DNA of 13,979 bases from Alphaproteobacteria bacterium. Its GTDB lineage: Bacteria; Pseudomonadota; Alphaproteobacteria; JAGOMX01. Below, in pieces: positions 1-5,476 of this stretch; position 1 is the stretch's first letter, and each line of letters begins with the position of its first letter. The DNA is taken from NCBI GenBank assembly GCA_016742295.1, contig JACVCA010000015.1, positions 1 through 13,979 of the forward strand, in the 5' to 3' direction. The notes beneath the pieces are model-generated. The model did no database searches, was not told the DNA's origin, and saw nothing but the letters and a program-made list of their open reading frames with translations. Both the position numbers and the translations under genes were made by a program.

Positions 1-1
1 A

Positions 2-214
2 GTATGGGGCGTTCATGCGGTCATGATCGAAGAATTAATTGATTTTTTTCATATGTCACTGGAAGCTTCAAGAGTAGCTTTAGCTGAAGGATTTGCATTG
101 GCCGGTGATAGAGTAGTCCTGACTGCAGGTATACCTTTTCAAGTATCTGAAAAGACTAACATCTTTGTCCCGGGTACCACAAACCTTCTGCGAATTATTG
201 AAGTAAAAGAATAG
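2..214 (+). CDS. pyk: Pyruvate kinase, C-terminal fragment (5' end outside window)
   Basis: This is the last ~70 residues of pyruvate kinase, the glycolytic enzyme that converts phosphoenolpyruvate and ADP to pyruvate and ATP in the cytoplasm. The frame is open from the window edge and begins VWGVHAVM, the usual strand and loop at the start of the C-terminal domain end. It then shows GDRVVLTAGIPF and GTTNLLRIIEV, the conserved closing strands of the family. An internal ATG at 23 is not the real start, because the frame and the homology continue upstream of it. The stop is TAG at 212-214, 17 bases before the next gene, so the two are probably cotranscribed. The catalytic barrel lies outside the window and cannot be judged. 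Confidence 0.9.
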   Translation, partial: VWGVHAVMIEELIDFFHMSLEASRVALAEGFALAGDRVVLTAGIPFQVSEKTNIFVPGTTNLLRIIEVKE

Positions 215-231
215 CTTTAAGGAATTCCATA

Positions 232-1575
232 GTGACGGTCGAAGATAATTCTTTAAGCGAGCGGATTAAGCGTTACGCTAAGGTCTCAACTTCTTTAACG
301 GGCTTTGCTACTAAAATTGCAGGCCATTATTATTTGGGACGAGATATGAATTCTCTGACCTATGCACAAGAACTTAAAGCTGTTTTAGGGGAGCTTAAAG
401 GCCCTATCATGAAAGTAGCCCAAATGCTTTCAACAATTCCCGATTTTCTCCCGTCTGAATATATGGCAGAGCTTGCTCAGCTCCAAGCCCAAGCTCCACC
501 TATGGGCTGGCATTTTGTAAAGCGGCGGATGATGGCAGAGTTGGGGCCTGATTGGTTGACTAAATTTGCAAGCTTTGAACAATCTGCTTCGGCCTCTGCC
601 TCTTTAGGTCAGGTTCATAAAGCTATTGATCATCAAGGAAATGTTCTGGCTTGTAAGCTACAATATCCAGATATGACTTCAATTGTTGAAGCCGATTTAC
701 AGCAGTTAAGGATTTTGCTTAAGCTTTATGATGCCTATGATAAAGCTATCCAATCTGATGAAATATTTAATGAAATTAGTGCCCGCCTCCGTGAAGAACT
801 TGATTATCAGCGTGAAGGGCAGCACATACAAATGTTCTCACATATGCTTGAATCAGTACCAGGCGTTCATATTCCTCAGTACATTTCTTTCTTATCTACA
901 ACCCGACTTTTGACGATGAGTTGGCTTGAGGGTCAGCCTCTCATGCAGACCCAAGAACATTCGCTTGGTCAACGCAACCAGATTGCACGCCATATGTTCC
1001 GTACTTGGTATACACCGTTTTATCACTATGGAATCATTCATGGAGATCCGCATTTAGGAAATTATACAGTCCGGGAAGATCAATCGGTCAATTTGCTTGA
1101 TTTTGGCTGTGTTCGCGTCTTTCCTATAAGTTTTGTTGAGGGAGTTCTCGATCTTTACCATGCTTTGCTTCATAATGATAAAGATCTTGCAGTACATGCC
1201 TACAAAAGCTGGGGGTTTACCAATATCTCCCAAGAGCTTATGGAGATCTTGGACATATGGGCACGTTTTTTATACGGGCCTTTAATGGAAGATCGTGTGC
1301 GCCCCATTGAAGAAAACCATAGTGGCGTTTATGGCAAGGAAGTTGCAGCTAAAGTTCATGCAGAATTAAGGCGCATCGGTGGGGTCAAGCCGCCGCGTGA
1401 ATTTGTATTTATGGATCGGGCTGCAATTGGCCTTGGGTCAGTTTTTATGCATTTAAGGGCTGAACTTAACTGGTACCAGGAATTCCATACACTTATTGAA
1501 AATGTTAATGCTCAAGCTCTCTTGCAAAACCGTGAAAAGCTTTTTCAAGGAATAGAAGTAGAAGAAAATTCTTGA
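232..1575 (+). CDS. ABC1/AarF (UbiB-like) atypical kinase family protein
   Basis: This is a 447-residue protein of the ABC1/ADCK/UbiB family, atypical protein-kinase-like ATPases linked to ubiquinone and lipid metabolism. Family landmarks appear in order: KVAQ at 61-64 (the place of the KxGQ motif), the Ala/Ser-rich nucleotide loop ASASLGQVH at ~121-129, the ATP lysine in ACKLQYP (~142), EELDYxREG (~188-196), HGDPHLGN (~270-277) and DFG (~290-292). No C-terminal membrane segments are evident, unlike the longer classical UbiB, so I give no symbol. The start is GTG at 232, chosen because AAGGA at 219-223 is spaced 8 bases from it. It follows pyk by 17 bases. The KxGQ glycine is alanine here; I do not know its effect. 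The family is sure, the substrate unknown. Confidence 0.85.
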   Translation: MTVEDNSLSERIKRYAKVSTSLTGFATKIAGHYYLGRDMNSLTYAQELKAVLGELKGPIMKVAQMLSTIPDFLPSEYMAELAQLQAQAPPMGWHFVKRRMMAELGPDWLTKFASFEQSASASASLGQVHKAIDHQGNVLACKLQYPDMTSIVEADLQQLRILLKLYDAYDKAIQSDEIFNEISARLREELDYQREGQHIQMFSHMLESVPGVHIPQYISFLSTTRLLTMSWLEGQPLMQTQEHSLGQRNQIARHMFRTWYTPFYHYGIIHGDPHLGNYTVREDQSVNLLDFGCVRVFPISFVEGVLDLYHALLHNDKDLAVHAYKSWGFTNISQELMEILDIWARFLYGPLMEDRVRPIEENHSGVYGKEVAAKVHAELRRIGGVKPPREFVFMDRAAIGLGSVFMHLRAELNWYQEFHTLIENVNAQALLQNREKLFQGIEVEENS

Positions 1576-1613
1576 GTTTGTCTTTTCCAAAAGCGAGGTT
1601 TAAAAGAATTTTT

Positions 1614-1678
1614 TTATCATTGACATTGCTCTTGATTGATGTAACATTAATCAAGAGCAATCCCTATAACAATGATAA
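1614..1678. repeat. Nested inverted repeat between the ABC1 kinase gene and the IS21 element
   Basis: A perfect 13-bp inverted repeat (ATTGCTCTTGATT at 1625-1637 against 1649-1661) extends inward by a G-U pair and three more pairs to a 3-base loop. An outer 9-bp arm, TTATCATTG (1614-1622), pairs with CAATGATAA (1670-1678) across an asymmetric internal loop. No run of T follows on either strand, so it is not a classical rho-independent terminator, although it lies 38 bases after the kinase stop codon. It could be an mRNA 3'-end stabiliser, a small palindromic mobile element, or a 5'-leader structure for the mini-ORF at 1688. Confidence 0.7.
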
Positions 1679-1687
1679 GAGGTTCAA

Positions 1688-1849
1688 ATGAAATTGTGTC
1701 AACACCCCAAAATCATCAAATCTGATCATTTTTCACCCCTTATTCTATGTCTTTTCCTTTTCTTTTTTCTTCCTTTGTTGCTGTTATATCCAGATTCTGA
1801 CATGACCCTTTTGACTGCATTGGTGCTTTTTGCAAAATCTATTCTATAG
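1688..1849 (+). CDS. Small hydrophobic protein of 53 residues, unrecognised
   Basis: This short ORF starts with ATG, preceded by AAGAGG at 1677-1682 with 5 bases of spacing, a strong Shine-Dalgarno for this genome. The product begins MKLCQHPKIIK and then has a hydrophobic stretch, LILCLFLFFFLPLLLLY (~18-34), long enough for one membrane span. A second, milder apolar stretch lies near the C-terminus (LLTALVLFAKSIL). I recognise no family. Size, hydrophobicity and the strong hairpin just upstream recall type I toxin-like membrane peptides, but no antisense RNA can be shown. It may also be the remnant of a longer membrane protein, since the IS21 element begins 30 bases later. Confidence 0.4.
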   Translation: MKLCQHPKIIKSDHFSPLILCLFLFFFLPLLLLYPDSDMTLLTALVLFAKSIL

Positions 1850-1863
1850 AATGAGACTGAGAT

Positions 1864-1871
1864 AGAGGGAG
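1864..1871 (+). promoter_or_regulatory. Orphan Shine-Dalgarno cut from its gene by the IS21 insertion
   Basis: AGAGGGAG is a strong ribosome binding site, followed by only seven bases (CTTTCGT) before the left end of the IS21 element. No start codon follows at the right distance. On the far side of the element the frame of an exported F-box/LRR protein is open from the very first bases but has no ATG. I infer that this was the ribosome binding site of that gene. Confidence 0.45.
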
Positions 1872-1878
1872 CTTTCGT

Positions 1879-1905
1879 TGTCAATATGCATTGAAAGATG
1901 ACCCA
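1879..1905 (+). repeat. IS21 left terminal inverted repeat (with inner copy at 1911-1929)
   Basis: The outer repeat begins TGTCAATATGCA and ends GATGACCCA. It is matched in inverted orientation at the right end. A second copy, TGCACGCAAAAATGACCCA, follows at 1911-1929, 24 bp further in. Confidence 0.75.
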
Positions 1906-1984
1906 TTATGTGCACGCAAAAATGACCCACCCTGGGAGTTTTTTTAGAAAGATATACTTTGGTAGGATAAGTAATTGATCAAGT

Positions 1985-2018
1985 AAAAAAGACCATTGCA
2001 ATTGCAATGGTCTTTTTT
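1985..2018 (-). terminator. Perfect 34-bp palindrome, terminator downstream of istB (bidirectional)
   Basis: The sequence is a perfect palindrome: six A, GACCATTGCAA, then its mirror and six T. The RNA forms a GACCATTGC stem flanked by A and U runs on both strands, so it can stop transcription in either direction. It lies 24 bases beyond the istB stop and just inside the left end of the element. Likely effects are to end istAB transcription and to block transcription entering from the kinase side. Confidence 0.8.
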
Positions 2019-2041
2019 ATGCATCAAAGATCTAAGGGGTT

Positions 2042-2800
2042 TTAGCCTGCGTGCATTTCTTGTCTTTTTCGCATGCGATAACTCTCATTGCCCGTTTCAA
2101 TAATGTCGCAGTTATGACAGATTCTATCAAGGAGTGCTATTGTCATCTTTTTATCACCAAAAACAGTAGCCCATTCGCTAAATGCCAGATTTGTTGTTAT
2201 AATTAAAGATGTTTTTCCATGGAGTTTAGAGAGCATATGAAAAATAAGCTGGCCTCCATTCTTGGAAAAAGGGAGATATCCCAGTTCATCTAGAATCAGG
2301 ATGTCTATTTTTTCCATTTGCTTGGCAAGCCTACCAGCATAACTGTCTAACTTTTCTCGCTCAAGCTGATTTGCTAAATCTACCAAGTTAAAAAAGCGGA
2401 CTTTAAAACCCTCCCGAACTGCCTTTGAACCAATGGCAATAGCTAAATGAGTTTTTCCTGTGCCCGTCCCGCCAACTAAGATAACATTACGAGATGCTTG
2501 GACAAACCCACACCCATATAAGTTCATGACCTGCTCAGAATTAATCGGCGTATCTGTGAAGATAAAATTATCCAAATCTTTATTTTCTGGAAATTTCGCC
2601 ACACTCATTCGCATTCTGATGGCCTTGAGTTTGCGTGTCTTAATTTCAGATTTTAACAATTCATGGAGCACAAAAGGGATCGCTGATTGACGCTTAATTG
2701 CTGTAGAAAGAATCTCATCGTAAGATTCCATCATCCCTATTAACTTTAGCTTTTTAAAAGCGGTTATGATATCTCCTCGGCTAGCTTCATTCACATTCAT
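2042..2800 (-). CDS. istB: IS21 helper ATPase IstB
   Basis: This is a 252-residue DnaC/DnaA-like AAA+ ATPase that helps the IS21 transposase capture its DNA target. It shows an N-terminal helical region, Walker A GGTGTGKT at 110-117, Walker B LILDELGY at ~168-175, the sensor segment ITTNLAFSEW (~201-210) and the C-terminal LLDRICHN...GNESYRMR signature of IstB proteins. Length is normal for the family. The start ATG overlaps the istA stop in an ATGA (2797-2800), so translation is probably coupled to istA. A palindromic terminator lies 24 bases downstream. Nothing looks broken. Confidence 0.95.
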   Translation of the reverse strand: MNVNEASRGDIITAFKKLKLIGMMESYDEILSTAIKRQSAIPFVLHELLKSEIKTRKLKAIRMRMSVAKFPENKDLDNFIFTDTPINSEQVMNLYGCGFVQASRNVILVGGTGTGKTHLAIAIGSKAVREGFKVRFFNLVDLANQLEREKLDSYAGRLAKQMEKIDILILDELGYLPFSKNGGQLIFHMLSKLHGKTSLIITTNLAFSEWATVFGDKKMTIALLDRICHNCDIIETGNESYRMRKRQEMHAG

Positions 2801-4287
2801 AAGAGAGCTCCCGATAATAAATGATCATAGAGTGTTAAGTTAACTTGAGGAGCAAGGTGTAGAGGAGGATAATCAAACCCTTCTCCGGCCTCTGAATTAA
2901 CTTCTTCCTGTTTCCTTAAGATAATATTCAAGATTACATCCTTACTGATTGTTCGCGCCTTTATAGCTTGAGCACAAGCAGTAACAACAGACTCTAGAGA
3001 TTCTAAAGCGACATAAGAAAGAATATGGGCAAAATCCCGAGCGCCATTAGGATGAGACTCAAGCTGTTCCCTGACAATGCTCAATTCAGAGGGCAAGCTA
3101 ATATCCATAAAGGGGGCTCCGTTACGAAGAGCTCCTGGTTTACGCTCTAGCAAAGGAAGATAATGGCGCCAATCATAGTACGTTTGTCCACGTGTGAATC
3201 TCCTTGTATGGTACCCCACCTCTCGGCCCTCATAGGTAAGAATGAGGTGATCCGCATAGGCTTTTACTTGCCCAATCTGCCCTGCACCCGAGCAATGAAC
3301 GCTATAGCTATTTCGATCATATCGAACCAAACATGTAATGGACACTTTAACATCCGTTTGTTTATATCCATCAAATAACACAGGTGCTGAAACCAAGCAG
3401 GGTTGCTCTTCCTCAAAAACCTCATCTATCGTTTTATCTCTGAACTCTGGATGTTTGTGAGTCTGGTTATAGGCTATTACCCGGCTTGAGAGGATATCAT
3501 TCAGCTCTTGCAAGCTCGTCCCAACTGGCATGGGAGTAAAGAATTGTTGCCGATCGATTTTTACTTGGCGTTCGACTCGTCCTTTCTCATTGCCGCACCC
3601 TGGGGTACAAGCGGTGGGTTTTATCCGATAATGGGCACAAAGCCGCTCAAATGCAGCGTTCCATTCTCGTGCTCGACCCTTGAGAACTTTCCGAACCGCT
3701 GTCTTCATATTATCATAGATACCACGCATAGGGCTCCCTCCAAAAAAGGTAAATGCCCTCACATGTGCATCAAAAACCATTTCTTGCGTTTCATTAACGT
3801 AGATATAAACAAACCTTTTCCGAGAGTAGCATAAAATAAAGTGGGCAACTTTTACGGAAATAGTTTCTCCACTAAGAATTACTTTCTCACTACTCCAATC
3901 AAACTGGTAAGCTTCTCCAAGAGAAAAATAAAGGGGAACACAGGCAGAACTTCTCTCAGAAGAAGACCGCTTGTTCCAACTCGCAATATATCGGCCTACA
4001 GATGAATAACTGCCTGTATATCCTGACGCCTGAAGAAGCTCAAAAATTTGCTTTGTAGTTCGTTTGGGGCGAGCTCGGGCGTTATCTCGGAGAAACTTCT
4101 CCAGTGTCTCTACATACTCTCCTAAAGCAGGATAAGGCTGAACTTTACGTTCATAAGAGGTACGTGGTGTTCCTTCACAACGAATAATGCTACGTACTGT
4201 ATTGCGAGAAAGATTCATGTCTCGACTGATGGCTCGGATCTTCTCTCCACGACGATAACGACTAAGTATTTTACGCTTGGTTTCCAT
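2797..4287 (-). CDS. istA: IS21 transposase IstA (DDE integrase-type)
   Basis: IstA cuts and joins the element ends. Starting at ATG 4287 the protein has 496 residues. It has an N-terminal helix-turn-helix (~12-37, EKIRAISRDMNLSRNTVRSI) and an integrase core with Asp ~130 (YQFDWS), Asp ~192 (IYDNMK) and Glu ~234 (GNEKGRVE). A C-terminal beta-rich part (~300-360) follows, with VRYDRNSYSV. The frame is open further upstream to 4416, but that extension runs through the terminal repeats of the element. I prefer 4287 because AGAGG lies about 9 bases before it and METKRKILSRYRRG is a typical IS21 beginning; ATG 4296 directly follows the same purine tract and is less likely. The istB frame overlaps its stop by 4 bases. 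The frame is intact. Confidence 0.93.
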   Translation of the reverse strand: METKRKILSRYRRGEKIRAISRDMNLSRNTVRSIIRCEGTPRTSYERKVQPYPALGEYVETLEKFLRDNARARPKRTTKQIFELLQASGYTGSYSSVGRYIASWNKRSSSERSSACVPLYFSLGEAYQFDWSSEKVILSGETISVKVAHFILCYSRKRFVYIYVNETQEMVFDAHVRAFTFFGGSPMRGIYDNMKTAVRKVLKGRAREWNAAFERLCAHYRIKPTACTPGCGNEKGRVERQVKIDRQQFFTPMPVGTSLQELNDILSSRVIAYNQTHKHPEFRDKTIDEVFEEEQPCLVSAPVLFDGYKQTDVKVSITCLVRYDRNSYSVHCSGAGQIGQVKAYADHLILTYEGREVGYHTRRFTRGQTYYDWRHYLPLLERKPGALRNGAPFMDISLPSELSIVREQLESHPNGARDFAHILSYVALESLESVVTACAQAIKARTISKDVILNIILRKQEEVNSEAGEGFDYPPLHLAPQVNLTLYDHLLSGALL

Positions 4288-4420
4288 TATTAACATCCTC
4301 TTGTTAGCTCCTGCTCTCATTAAAAAGCAGAAGAATACCTTAAATATTAATGGATGAATGGTAAGTAATTCTCTCACACTCTTAGGTGGGTCATTTTTAC
4401 ATGCACATCTACCCATTTAA

Positions 4421-4447
4421 TGGGTCATTTTTGCATGCGCGTTAACA
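4421..4447 (-). repeat. IS21 right terminal inverted repeat (with inner copy at 4387-4405)
   Basis: Read on the minus strand it begins TGTTAACGCGCATG and ends AATGACCCA, mirroring the left end. An inner copy, TGCATGTAAAAATGACCCA on the minus strand, lies at 4387-4405. A small palindrome ACCCATTTAATGGGT (4411-4425) joins the two copies at this end only. Confidence 0.75.
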
Positions 4448-4480
4448 ACATTAAAGACAATCCTCTTTACAATCAGCTTA

Positions 4481-5158
4481 TTGTTAGGAATAGGTAGGTC
4501 TGCGTTTGCATCAGATACACAGGATGAGGTGGTCTGTTCTGCACCTAAAAGGTTAGATAGACACCCTCCTCATCACAGGAGTGAAAGCGATGATATCCCT
4601 GAATGGAAGCTTGGCACTTTGCCTGATGAACTTATAGCGGTGATTGTTTCCTCCCTTCCAAGGAAGGACCAGGTGAGTGTAAGACGGGTTTCCTGTAAGA
4701 TTAAAGAGATCATAGATGGGTATGCCTGGCCAAAGCAATCATGTACCCTAAGAGGAGAGTGTTTATCTTTGGGCATTGATGCGATCAAGTCCCTTCCTTT
4801 TCGTTCTCTTACTCTTAGATTCAAAAGGTGGAAATCTGAGGATATTCAGTCTTTGGGCTTGCTGAGAGGTCCCACCCCTCTCAATATGGACTCTAATCAG
4901 ATTGGAGATGCTGGTGCAGAGGCCCTCTCTACACTGACTGGCCTCATCTACCTCTATCTAGATGAGAATCAAATTGGCGATGCTGGCGTAGAGGCTCTTT
5001 CCAAGATGACCGCCCTTAAAGTCCTTGCCCTGTACCATAATCCAATTAGCGATGCGGGTATACGAGAGCTTAAAAAACTCTCTGATCAGGGGATCAGGGT
5101 GCGTTATGGGGAGGGTGATAACTGGATAGAAGGCTTAATAATCGCTGATCGAGGATAA
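4481..5158 (+). CDS. F-box plus leucine-rich-repeat protein, 5' end removed by IS21 (probable pseudogene)
   Basis: This is a eukaryotic-like protein. From the only available start (TTG 4481) it has an F-box at ~47-79 (LPDELIAVIVSSLP...VRRVSCKIKEII), the Skp1-binding module of host ubiquitin ligases. Leucine-rich repeats follow at ~115-205 with three NxIxDAGxxxL units, then a short tail. The TTG has no Shine-Dalgarno. The same frame is open back into the IS21 end. The part right of the element (4448 on) reads TLKTILFTISLLLGIGRSAFA-SD, a Sec signal peptide with its cleavage site but no Met. I infer that the native start was destroyed by the insertion. From TTG the product would lack most of the hydrophobic core and would not be exported. 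The first LRR (LLRGPTPLNMDSNQIG) looks eroded, which also fits decay. A host-directed role is inferred from the domains alone. Confidence 0.7.
   Translation: MLGIGRSAFASDTQDEVVCSAPKRLDRHPPHHRSESDDIPEWKLGTLPDELIAVIVSSLPRKDQVSVRRVSCKIKEIIDGYAWPKQSCTLRGECLSLGIDAIKSLPFRSLTLRFKRWKSEDIQSLGLLRGPTPLNMDSNQIGDAGAEALSTLTGLIYLYLDENQIGDAGVEALSKMTALKVLALYHNPISDAGIRELKKLSDQGIRVRYGEGDNWIEGLIIADRG
4895..5110 (+). repeat. 72-bp tandem coding repeats (24-residue leucine-rich repeats)
   Basis: Three units start at 4895, 4967 and 5039, each beginning with Asn-Gln/Pro-Ile-Gly/Ser-Asp-Ala-Gly. The first two are alike at DNA level (AATCAGATTGGAGATGCTGG against AATCAAATTGGCGATGCTGG). The third is more diverged. Such units expand and contract readily by recombination. 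Confidence 0.75.
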
Positions 5159-5476
5159 GGGTAAATTCTGGGAACAGTTTTGACGAGAGAGGTTGAACAA
5201 AGGTTTCAGTGATTTTGGTATCTGTTGCTCCGGCCTGCTTTAAGCTATGAGGGGGCTCGATAAAGCCTTATAGGGTCTTTTCTGATCCCCTCATTTGCCC
5301 TGCGGATATTTTGGAGAATCAACCCAGTCACTTTTAATTGAACTATCTATTTGAAAGTTTCGCCACTTATTTGAAACTTTTTTAAAGCAAGCCGATTAAT
5401 AATAGAAAATTTCTTGTTAATGACCAATAGTCATCATATAATAAGAAAATTTAATTGTTATTATTTAGGTCCTAAA
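5159..5476 (+). other. Intergenic region between the F-box/LRR gene and the HicA-fusion gene
   Basis: About 320 bases with no coding frame I can support on either strand. The first half is richer in GC than the second. The only structure I see is a pair of TATTTGAAA(G/C)TTT repeats near 5348-5380, listed separately. The AT-rich stretch just before 5477 may hold the promoter of the next gene, but no clear -35/-10 pair stands out. Confidence 0.5.
5348..5383 (+). terminator. Weak hairpin with T-run, overlapping a 13-bp direct repeat
   Basis: TATTTGAAAGTTT (5348-5360) recurs as TATTTGAAACTTT (5368-5380), one mismatch and 20 bp apart. Within them AAAGTTTC (5354-5361) and GAAACTTT (5373-5380) form an 8-bp stem with an 11-base loop, ending in a run of T. 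It could be a weak terminator for the F-box gene. The two-helical-turn spacing would also suit an operator for the gene at 5477. Confidence 0.3.

Larger units (their letters stand above)
1879..4447. mobile_element. IS21-family insertion sequence (istA-istB), apparently complete
   Basis: The element is about 2.57 kb with 5'-TGT...ACA-3' ends. Its outer 27-bp terminal inverted repeats (1879-1905 and 4421-4447) match at 20 of 27 positions. Each end also carries an inner copy of the same TGCAnnnAAAAATGACCCA-like unit (1911-1929 and 4387-4405), as expected for the multiple transposase-binding sites of IS21-type elements. Inside are istA (DDE transposase) and istB (AAA+ helper) on the minus strand. 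Both reading frames are intact with key residues present, so the copy may still be active. I could not find a target-site duplication: left flank CTTTCGT, right flank ACATTAA. A deletion or recombination after insertion may explain that. Confidence 0.9.

Noticed and set aside
1850..1890. Target-site duplication of the IS21 element
   Set aside because: I compared the flanks CTTTCGT and ACATTAA, and shifted boundaries by a few bases, and found no direct repeat of 4-8 bp.
3508..3834. Plus-strand ORF of 108 codons inside istA
   Set aside because: It is antisense to a well-supported transposase gene and its translation has no coherent features.
4288..4416. N-terminal extension of IstA to 4416
   Set aside because: The extension runs through the terminal repeats of the element and matches no IstA N-terminus. 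ATG 4287 has a ribosome site and a typical beginning.
5414..5476. Longer N-terminus for the HicA-fusion protein from TTG 5414 or ATG 5420
   Set aside because: Neither has a Shine-Dalgarno, and both would place ~20 polar residues before the signal peptide. ATG 5477 has a spaced AGG and a normal signal peptide.
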